This document shows positions 1 to 6,214 of a stretch of 10,144 nt of DNA, one piece after another. Position numbers and translations under genes: made by a program. Origin of the DNA: Gammaproteobacteria bacterium. Lineage in GTDB: Bacteria > Pseudomonadota > Gammaproteobacteria > Ga0077536. Numbering within the stretch: the first letter of the stretch is position 1; each line of letters opens with the position of its first letter. Location of the stretch: NCBI GenBank assembly GCA_030639105.1, contig DAOWDI010000205.1, forward strand, positions 1 through 10,144. The letters are read 5' to 3'. Below the pieces are notes generated by a model that saw only the letters and a program-made list of their open reading frames with translations, was not told where the DNA came from and searched no databases.

Positions 1-493
1 CTATCGTTGCACCCGGAGCAATAATGATCGCGACGATTGCGTCGACGCCATCTAGACTGAGATCATTGGTCGTATCGCCGGTATCACTATTTATCGGGGT
101 CGTTAAAAAATTACGATGAGAGTCGGCAACCGCGTACCATAATTCGGATCCGGATGCATCTTCAGTGCGACCACTATCGAGTGTCGCAAATGGAAACCGG
201 CCAGTCGTCTTGTTCGTACCACCCAATACGCAACTTCCTGCTGCCGTGCCATCGCCTGTTAAGTCTGGACAAGGCAGCCGACCCGGCCCTAAGTTTAATG
301 CGGGTTTGTAGATGGCATAGTTAATAAGCGCTCGCTTCGCCGCCATAAGAGCGGCCCGTGTCACTGCTTCGTCGTTTCTAGAAGTGGATACGCCGACATT
401 CAAGGCCCGCAACATGACATAAGACCCCGCCGCCAGAATGGCCAGTATCAGGGTCAGGACTATTACGCCTTGCTGCCTGCGTCGCGTTATCAT
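1..493 (-). CDS. Prepilin-type (minor pilin/pseudopilin-like) protein, 3' end cut by window edge
   Basis: The first 164 residues are in the window and the reading frame runs off position 1 without a stop. The N-terminus is a class III (prepilin) signal: a basic leader MITRRRQQG, then a hydrophobic stretch beginning VIVLTLILAIL (residues 10-28). A prepilin peptidase would cut after Gly9. Position +5 of the mature protein is Thr, not the usual Glu, which recalls GspK-type tip pseudopilins. Downstream are a Leu-Pro-Cys-Pro-Asp motif near residue 78, a second Cys about 13 residues later, an Asp-Ala-Ser-Gly segment followed by LWYAV, and an Ile-Ile-Ala-Pro-Gly motif at the cut end. From memory, this pattern belongs to a family of large uncharacterised prepilin-like proteins found beside proteobacterial pilus genes. 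ATG at 493 gives a normal short leader but has a poor ribosome site. The frame stays open upstream to the mshK-like stop, so GTG at 568 or TTG at 592 are possible alternative starts. It probably acts as a minor or tip subunit of the fibre. Confidence 0.8.
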   Translation of the reverse strand, partial: MITRRRQQGVIVLTLILAILAAGSYVMLRALNVGVSTSRNDEAVTRAALMAAKRALINYAIYKPALNLGPGRLPCPDLTGDGTAAGSCVLGGTNKTTGRFPFATLDSGRTEDASGSELWYAVADSHRNFLTTPINSDTGDTTNDLSLDGVDAIVAIIIAPGATI

Positions 494-518
494 GCCTTGC
501 GGTTGAACCTGGTTGTGT

Positions 519-533
519 TTGCCGATCCGGCAA
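519..533 (-). other. Perfect 6-bp hairpin in the spacer before the prepilin gene
   Basis: The sequence TTGCCG-GAT-CGGCAA (minus strand) forms a perfect 6-bp stem with a 3-nt loop. It sits 26-40 nt upstream of the ATG at 493, in the 108-nt spacer (494-601) after the mshK-like stop. It is flanked by direct copies of CCAGGTT (plus-strand 506-512 and 532-538). No T-run follows on the minus strand, so it is not a normal intrinsic terminator. It could be an RNA structure affecting translation or processing of the prepilin message, or chance. I see no convincing promoter in this spacer. Confidence 0.35.
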
Positions 534-601
534 CCTGGAAGAAAATATAGCCCACGCCGCCCCGCCACATCGTCAATAAAGTCACAATTCAACCACGGGC
601 C

Positions 602-1099
602 TCAAGGACCGCTCGATTCATTTGTCAGTGCGGGCGTCTCGTAGGCATCCGTGGTCCTCGCCGAATTCGGATCGTAGGACTGACCGGGCCTTAGAATAAC
701 CGGCATCTCGTCATCCATCGGGGTGACGCTGATCCGCCCGCCGCGCAACCGCGCGCCGGCGGGTATGATGCCGCTCGCGGACAGATCGCCGTCGTAACTG
801 TTTTCGCCATTGATCCACAACGTCGCCCGTCCCTTGGAGCGGCGCACATAGCCATCGACCGTAATGGTCAGTTTGGGCTCATCGGGCGCCGCCTCGACCA
901 GATCCGTAATGGTTTCGGGCTCGGCCTCTATCACCTCGGGTGCGGGGGGCATTTGCTCGGCGGCGCGACGCGCCTGTTCAAATGCGGCCCGCTCCGCTGC
1001 GGTAAAGAACAGTCGTCCGATATCGGCCGTTGCGGGCATGGGCCCGATCATCAATATGAGGCACAGCCCCACACTCGTGCGAGTTATCGATCCAATCAT
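602..1099 (-). CDS. MshK-like small exported pilus biogenesis protein
   Basis: This 165-residue protein has a signal peptide (residues 1-25: short basic start, hydrophobic core GLCLILMIG, likely cut after Ala-Thr-Ala). The mature N-terminus reads DIGRLFFTAAERAAFEQ, a segment I associate with small proteins of MSHA-type operons. A Pro/Glu-rich linker (about 50-75) leads to a small beta-rich domain (76-145) with VDGYVRRSKG, TLWING and LRPGQSYD motifs. These resemble the periplasmic domains of PilP/GspC-type secretin-contacting proteins. The role is inferred as a periplasmic piece linking the inner-membrane complex to the secretin. The start at ATG 1099 is preferred because it forms a 4-nt ATGA overlap with the stop of the preceding gene, has a GGAAG-like ribosome site about 10 nt upstream and begins directly with the signal peptide. 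An in-frame start at 1153 would put 18 extra polar residues ahead of the signal peptide. The MshK assignment rests on position and size. Confidence 0.78.
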   Translation of the reverse strand: MIGSITRTSVGLCLILMIGPMPATADIGRLFFTAAERAAFEQARRAAEQMPPAPEVIEAEPETITDLVEAAPDEPKLTITVDGYVRRSKGRATLWINGENSYDGDLSASGIIPAGARLRGGRISVTPMDDEMPVILRPGQSYDPNSARTTDAYETPALTNESSGP

Positions 1100-1716
1100 A
1101 ACGATAACTTCCGCTCGCCCTTGAGATCGATCGTAAACCAGGTCAGCCGGCACGCGGCCATGATCGCCGGGCGCATAAGATCGAAATCGGCATCCTCGTT
1201 GACCCGGTCGGCCTCGCAGTGCGACACCGAGTAAAGACCTTCGGCATCACTATCCAATGTATTCAACAAGCCCAGCAGATCACCCTCATGCAGCAGGCCG
1301 AGGCTCAGTACCATCTCGCTTGCATAGATATTGAATGCGCCGAGATCGATCCGAAAGGCCGGTATATATACCGACTGTGAATTGACCTGGTAGTTGATTT
1401 CGGGAAGCCGGATCTTCTCGCCCGCCGTGCGCAGCGATTCCAACCAACTGAGGCGGTGCTCAGGGCCCAGGATCCCCGACCGATAGAGCGCCGCAAACCG
1501 GGGGTAATGGCTCTCGATGATCCGCTCTTCCTCGTCGACGGCGAGATACTTGCGGCTAATGTCACGAAAACGCGCATGGTGATTGCGGTATTCCGTTTCC
1601 ATTTTCTCGTGGAAATAATAGCTCGCGCCGAGCGCGATACCCCCGATCAGGAGACAGATCAAAAATACGCTGATGGCCCCGCGCAGGACCGTCCAATCAA
1701 CTTTGCTTTGTGCCAT
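1096..1716 (-). CDS. MshJ-like (GspM/PilO-like) inner-membrane alignment protein
   Basis: This 206-residue bitopic protein has a short cytoplasmic N-terminus, one membrane segment (about 13-33) and a charged helical, probably coiled-coil region (about 36-70). A periplasmic domain follows, with a LPEINYQV strand near 104-111 and a long segment (120-160) typical of the PilO/GspM ferredoxin-like fold. Two periplasmic cysteines, Cys167 and Cys189 (the latter in an AACRLTWFTI motif), could form a disulfide; Cys21 lies in the membrane segment. In type IV pilus and type II secretion systems this family pairs with the PilN/GspL partner to form the inner-membrane platform. That fits its position right after the MshI-like gene, with a 20-nt overlap at its start. 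Its stop overlaps the next ATG by 4 nt. No single invariant motif proves family membership; the call rests on topology, size and neighbours. Confidence 0.8.
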   Translation of the reverse strand: MAQSKVDWTVLRGAISVFLICLLIGGIALGASYYFHEKMETEYRNHHARFRDISRKYLAVDEEERIIESHYPRFAALYRSGILGPEHRLSWLESLRTAGEKIRLPEINYQVNSQSVYIPAFRIDLGAFNIYASEMVLSLGLLHEGDLLGLLNTLDSDAEGLYSVSHCEADRVNEDADFDLMRPAIMAACRLTWFTIDLKGERKLSL

Positions 1717-3310
1717 AAGGCAGCCCCAAGACTACTTTCACCGCGAACTTCGCCTCGGATACGGCCGCGGCCTTCGTCGCGGTACCGCTTAGGTTGGCCT
1801 CGGAGGTTACGTTCAGCGGATATTCCAGCACCTCAACGGCTTGGATGTCAGGATGCCGAGCGAGTTCCGCCGCCAGTTCGTCAGCTTGCGCTATCGCGGC
1901 ACGATAGTCCCCCGAAAATGCCTCCAGATGCCCCTTGAATACAGCGATATGGTAGTGCGAGTATTTTGGGTCGCGTGCTATCAGCACGCCCTCGGTGACC
2001 CTTTTTTTTCGTGAATTGCTTGCGTCCGTGGCGTTCGGATCGACGGCAAAATACCATTTGACATGGTCGAGGCGTACGCTCGGCAACGCCTCCAACACAC
2101 TACTGATGAGTTCAAAAATCGGCGCCGGGTCACTTTTGTAATGACGCAGGGTCTCGACGAGGTCTACCGCCGTCTTGATGTCGCGCGGTTCTACCGGAGT
2201 CGGCGGTAGGTTCCCGCGCGCCATCGTATAACGCGCCTGATAAAAATTTGCCTTCTGCTCGGCATCGAGCGCCTGTTGCTTTAGCGATACTCCATCAAGA
2301 AAATTGAAGCCGCTCCACCCCATGCTGGCTACCAACAACACGATACCGGCGGCAATCAACCCATTGCGCATGCGGTGCAGCGAAAAATACCGGGTCTCCT
2401 CTTCGTTCGCATAGTGGTTTTTTGGCGCCGCATCGAGCAGCAGCTGGTTAAATATCACGTCGCTGTAAGCGGTTGCGAGCTTGCCCTTGAGACCCAGGTG
2501 CGCCGCCACATCGACCACGTCCATCAGGATAAAGCGCTCGTCATCCGTATCGTGGCAATGCGGCTTAAGCTCGTTTAACCACTCCCCATGGCTCAGAATG
2601 TAGATTTCGAGCGGGCCCTTGCGCGAGATGAGTGCGAGACTGTTGAGATAACGGCGCAGCTTTTCGAGTTCGGCCATCAGGTGCGAGGCGTAGGGCACCG
2701 AACCGATCCGCGGCATTTGCGCGAGGCGGCTGATCTTGATTTGCCGGTCACGGAAAAACGTCTGCCTGAGCCCGCTCGCCCGCTGGACGCTGAGCAGAAG
2801 AATGTTCGGCCCCCGCGCACCGATCTTCTTCAGCAACAGCTGACTCAACACCGGTAGCGAATAGATCCCCGCAAGCGGGATCTTTTGTTCCCGGATCGGC
2901 TCAACCCAGGGTAGGATGATGTCCGCTTTCGTGATCGCCGTTAGCAGGACCCTGTCGTCCTTACGACCCTCCGTCTCACGGCCCTGTATGATCGCATGGC
3001 AATAGGTCGCCCCACGAAACAGGCGCGCGAATTTGCGCTCGAGTACAGACTTGCGATCGGACCCGAATACGTGGGGGATCACCTCGTGGCGATATTCCTC
3101 TTCGACGATGTCGACGAGTAGATATATCGGCGCCCGAGGAGTCTGATCCAGACAGCGAAGGAAATTCTCGCGCCCTGCCTCATCGGCGGAAAATTCATAA
3201 GCCTTGTCCACCTGTCCGTCGTGGCACTGATACAGCACGGCCTTGTCCGCCGTGATCAGCAGCGACCGCTTTTCGCCGAGTCTAAAACTTGATTTGAGTG
3301 AAAAGGTCAT
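1697..3310 (-). CDS. MshI-like / GspL-like (PilM-PilN type) inner-membrane protein
   Basis: This 537-residue protein has a large cytoplasmic domain (1-310) suggestive of the actin-like PilM/GspL fold (LLITADKAVLYQ near 17-28, LLVDIVEEEYRHEVIPH near 64-80, ILLLSVQ near 170-176). One membrane segment follows at about 316-338, then a helical stretch (340-365) and a periplasmic region (about 390-537) with the helix-and-strand pattern of GspL/PilN ferredoxin-like domains. It therefore appears to combine in one chain the roles that PilM and PilN split in classical type IV pili, as GspL does. It would anchor the assembly ATPase to the membrane and pair with the MshJ-like protein. The ATG at 3310 lies inside the end of mshG (29-nt overlap), with GGGG about 8 nt upstream. 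Its 3' end overlaps the next gene by 20 nt. An A8 tract lies at residues 434-437. I cannot verify nucleotide-binding residues by eye. Confidence 0.82.
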   Translation of the reverse strand: MTFSLKSSFRLGEKRSLLITADKAVLYQCHDGQVDKAYEFSADEAGRENFLRCLDQTPRAPIYLLVDIVEEEYRHEVIPHVFGSDRKSVLERKFARLFRGATYCHAIIQGRETEGRKDDRVLLTAITKADIILPWVEPIREQKIPLAGIYSLPVLSQLLLKKIGARGPNILLLSVQRASGLRQTFFRDRQIKISRLAQMPRIGSVPYASHLMAELEKLRRYLNSLALISRKGPLEIYILSHGEWLNELKPHCHDTDDERFILMDVVDVAAHLGLKGKLATAYSDVIFNQLLLDAAPKNHYANEEETRYFSLHRMRNGLIAAGIVLLVASMGWSGFNFLDGVSLKQQALDAEQKANFYQARYTMARGNLPPTPVEPRDIKTAVDLVETLRHYKSDPAPIFELISSVLEALPSVRLDHVKWYFAVDPNATDASNSRKKRVTEGVLIARDPKYSHYHIAVFKGHLEAFSGDYRAAIAQADELAAELARHPDIQAVEVLEYPLNVTSEANLSGTATKAAAVSEAKFAVKVVLGLPYGTKQS

Positions 3311-4487
3311 ATATCGGCCCCAATACCGATGCCATAATCCACAAGATCAGCCCGCCCAGCACGATCGTGATCCCGGGAAGAATCATCGCCTGCAAATTCT
3401 CGATCGACTCTCTGACATCACGGGTATAGAAGTAACTGACATTACTGAGCGCCTCCTCCAGCGCGCCGGAATTTTCGCCGACGCGCAGCATGCGTACGAC
3501 GAGCGGTGGGAACAGCCCGGTTGACGCGAAGCTTGCGCTGATGCCGCCGCCGTCGGCAATCATTCGGCCCGCATCGTGCACGGCCTGGCGGATCGCTTTG
3601 TTGCCGGCAACGTCTTCGCTGGTGCGGATGCACTCAAGGACCGTTATCCCTGAGGAATACATAATCGAAAATACATTACAGACACGCGTTACGATGATCT
3701 TTTTAAGTATCGGCCCGATGACCGGCAACCGTAACTTCCACGCATCGAAGCCCTGGGCGAAAGCGGGGTTTGTCCTCATCGCCGCCCACACACCGAACCC
3801 GACGGCCAACGGGGCGGCCAGGATGAGGTACCAATAGTCCTTGAACAATGCCGACGTCCAGATAAGCGCGCGCGTCTGCAGTGGCAGTTCCTGGCCCATC
3901 GTCCGCAGGAATGAGGTCAATTGCGGTACCACATAGAGCATGAGAAAAAACAATACGGCTACAACGACCACCGAAACGATGGCTGGATAGGTGAGCAGTT
4001 TCTTGGTCTGCGCGGTCTGTTCGTCCTGCCACTTCAGATTCTCGATCAACTTCTGCAGGACTTCGCCGAGCCGTCCACTCTGCTCGCCGGCTCGGATCAG
4101 GCTCACGAACACCGGACTGAAGACCGATGGAAAGTCCTCCATCGCGCCGGACAGGTTCTTACCGCCTTCGATCGATTCGATCATGGCCGCGGTGACTTCA
4201 CGCAGGTGCTTATTGTCGATCGTGTCGCGCAGATCGGATAGGCCTTCCAAGATTGGCACACCGGCGCGGAGGAGGTGCTCGAGATGGAAGCAGAACGTGA
4301 TCAAGTCACTGCGTCTGATGCCGCGGCCGGTGACATTTTTCTGTTTCGACTTGAGCTCTTTGTAGTTGATGAGGTCGAGCCCGATGCGGCTCAGGCGAGT
4401 TTCGAGATCGGCCGGGTTAGCCGCATCGGCCTTACCGCGAAGTACCCGGCCCCGATCGTTGATCGCCTTGTAGCGGTAGACCTCCAT
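3282..4487 (-). CDS. mshG: MshG, inner-membrane platform protein (GspF/PilC family)
   Basis: This 401-residue polytopic protein contains two T2SSF/GspF repeats. The first (about 63-186) has the FCFHLEHLLRAGVPILEGL signature and an RAGEQSGRLGEVL loop. The second (about 268-390) has VFSIMYSSGITVLECI, a Phe-Pro-Pro motif and RVGENSGALEEAL. Hydrophobic segments lie near 168-190, 217-236 and 368-392, giving the usual three membrane spans. The protein is the platform on which the ATPase acts to add or remove pilin subunits. ATG at 4487 shares one base with the MshE stop (TGATG), so translation is probably coupled. A TTG one codon earlier (4490) is also in frame but is less likely. Length is normal for the family and all repeat signatures look intact. 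Confidence 0.95.
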   Translation of the reverse strand: MEVYRYKAINDRGRVLRGKADAANPADLETRLSRIGLDLINYKELKSKQKNVTGRGIRRSDLITFCFHLEHLLRAGVPILEGLSDLRDTIDNKHLREVTAAMIESIEGGKNLSGAMEDFPSVFSPVFVSLIRAGEQSGRLGEVLQKLIENLKWQDEQTAQTKKLLTYPAIVSVVVVAVLFFLMLYVVPQLTSFLRTMGQELPLQTRALIWTSALFKDYWYLILAAPLAVGFGVWAAMRTNPAFAQGFDAWKLRLPVIGPILKKIIVTRVCNVFSIMYSSGITVLECIRTSEDVAGNKAIRQAVHDAGRMIADGGGISASFASTGLFPPLVVRMLRVGENSGALEEALSNVSYFYTRDVRESIENLQAMILPGITIVLGGLILWIMASVLGPIYDLFTQIKF

Positions 4488-6196
4488 CAAACCACCCGCC
4501 CAGTCAGATCAACCACGCGAGATACCTCATCGATGCTCGTCTGGCCTTCGAGTACGCGCTGGACCGCAACCTCCGCCAATGCCTTAAAACCGTCCTGGCG
4601 GGCGGCGTCCGTGAGTTCCCGCTGGGTCGCGCCGCGCGCGATCAAGTCGTCCATTTCACGATTGAATTTGAGCAACTCCATCAACGCGACGCGGCCGGCA
4701 TACCCCTGATGCTCGGCGTGCTGGAATTCCTCGGCCACACGGTAGATAAATCGCCCGTTATCCTCCGGCACCAGACCGAGGATCCGCCGCTCTATTGGTG
4801 AGGGATCGTAGGACTCCATGCAGACCTCCTTCAATTTACGCACCAGTCGCTGGGCCAGAATGCCGATGATGTTACCCGCCATGATATCCGGTCTGATACC
4901 CATATCGATGAGCCGCGGGATGGCGCCGAGCGCGGAATTCGCGTGCAAGGTCGAGAACACCTGGTGCCCGGTCATCGCCGCGCGAAAAGCCATAGCCGCC
5001 GTATCTTCGTCACGGATCTCACCGACAAGGATGATGTCGGGATCCTGTCGCAGCATGGAGCGGACACCGCTGGCAAAATCCAGACGGACGGCCTCATTTA
5101 CCGAGGTTTGACGGATCATGCCCATCGGATATTCGACCGGGTCTTCCAGGGTCATGATATTCACGGTCTCCGTGTTGAGGTGACTCAGAATACTGTAAAG
5201 CGTTGTCGTCTTGCCGCTGCCGGTCGGACCGGTCACCAGCAGCAGACCCTCGGGACGGGCGACCATCAGTTTCAACAGGTCGAGAATGTCTTGCTCCAGC
5301 CCAAGCTCGCCGATCGGTACGATACCCTTCTGGCGGTCAAGCACGCGCAGAACGATGTTTTCGCCATGCACGGTTGGGAGTGTGGGGACACGAAAATCAA
5401 TTGCGCGACCGGATAGAGAGAGCCCGATCCGCCCGTCCTGCGGCGCACGGGTCTCGGCAATATCCATCCCCGACATGACTTTGAGCCGCACCGCAATTGC
5501 GGACCAGTAATTTTTGTGCAGACTTCGAACTTGACGCAGCACGCCGTCGATGCGGTAGCGAAAGCGCAGAAAACCCTCCTCGGGCTCGAAATGGATATCC
5601 GAAGCGCCGCGCTTTACGGCGTCCGCTAATAGTGCGTTGACCAGGCGCACGACCGGCTGACTGTATTCCTCGCTGTCGGCCTCCAGACTTTCGTAATCGA
5701 TCTCGCCCGTTTCAATTTCCTGCAGGATACCGTCGACGGATAGCTCGAAACCATAGAACTGGTCGATCGCCTTTTCGATTTCGGCTTCACCGGCCATCAA
5801 GGGGACGATGTCAGTATTACCACCGAGCAGGGCCGCTATTCGATCCAGTGCGACGACGTTAAACGTATCCGCCATCGCCAAGGTCAAGCGATTACGATTC
5901 GCCTCGAAGGTCAAGGGCAGAATATGAAAACGCCGCGCCAAATCCTTGGGGATGAGTTTTATCGCCTCACTATCGACAACGACCTTGGAGAAGTCCGCCT
6001 TTTGCTGGCCTAGCGCGCCGCCGAGCACATCTAAAATGATCGCTTCGGTGGCAAACCCGAGGCGGACCAGGATCTTACCCAGATGATCCCTGTTCTTCTT
6101 CTGCTCGATGAGGGCGATGCGGACCTGGTCCGGACTCACTACGCCCTTTTGAACGAGCAATTCGCCAATGCGCAAGGTTTGCTTTGAGGAATTCAA
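4487..6196 (-). CDS. mshE: MshE, MSHA-type pilus assembly ATPase (GspE/PilB family)
   Basis: This 569-residue cytoplasmic ATPase powers pilus assembly. The N-terminal MshEN region (9-61) has two 24-residue c-di-GMP-binding-type motifs separated by exactly 5 residues. Motif I (Arg9 to Gln32) fits the consensus well. Motif II has His38 and Ala61 where Arg and Gln are expected. The core is complete: Walker A GPTGSGKTT (323-331), an Asp box with LEDPVEYP (350-357), Walker B with ILVGEIRDED (389-398; catalytic Glu393) and a His box with GHQVFSTLHAN (410-420). The C-terminal tetracysteine zinc motif common in PilB/GspE is missing; only Cys459 remains. The start is TTG, supported by GGGGAG 6 nt upstream and by the register of motif I at the N-terminus. 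The mshN stop is 18 nt upstream, and the TGA stop shares a base with the mshG ATG. Promiscuous GspE annotation is possible, but neighbours and the N-domain favour MshE. Confidence 0.95.
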   Translation of the reverse strand: MNSSKQTLRIGELLVQKGVVSPDQVRIALIEQKKNRDHLGKILVRLGFATEAIILDVLGGALGQQKADFSKVVVDSEAIKLIPKDLARRFHILPLTFEANRNRLTLAMADTFNVVALDRIAALLGGNTDIVPLMAGEAEIEKAIDQFYGFELSVDGILQEIETGEIDYESLEADSEEYSQPVVRLVNALLADAVKRGASDIHFEPEEGFLRFRYRIDGVLRQVRSLHKNYWSAIAVRLKVMSGMDIAETRAPQDGRIGLSLSGRAIDFRVPTLPTVHGENIVLRVLDRQKGIVPIGELGLEQDILDLLKLMVARPEGLLLVTGPTGSGKTTTLYSILSHLNTETVNIMTLEDPVEYPMGMIRQTSVNEAVRLDFASGVRSMLRQDPDIILVGEIRDEDTAAMAFRAAMTGHQVFSTLHANSALGAIPRLIDMGIRPDIMAGNIIGILAQRLVRKLKEVCMESYDPSPIERRILGLVPEDNGRFIYRVAEEFQHAEHQGYAGRVALMELLKFNREMDDLIARGATQRELTDAARQDGFKALAEVAVQRVLEGQTSIDEVSRVVDLTGRVV

Positions 6197-6202
6197 GCGC
6201 GG

Positions 6203-6208
6203 CTCCCC
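6203..6208 (-). promoter_or_regulatory. Ribosome binding site for the TTG start of mshE
   Basis: On the minus strand GGGGAG lies 6 nt before the TTG codon at 6196-6194, in the 18-nt gap after mshN. This strong Shine-Dalgarno sequence decides the non-ATG start, because no in-frame ATG precedes the first MshEN motif (Arg9). Confidence 0.7.
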
Positions 6209-6214
6209 AGTGGG

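Noticed and set aside
548..577. Promoter for the prepilin gene (TTGACG and TATATT on the minus strand)
   Set aside because: The two hexamers are about 21 nt apart, too far for a normal sigma-70 promoter.
4943..5416. 157-codon plus-strand ORF inside mshE
   Set aside because: Antisense to the ATPase core containing the Walker motifs; no independent support.
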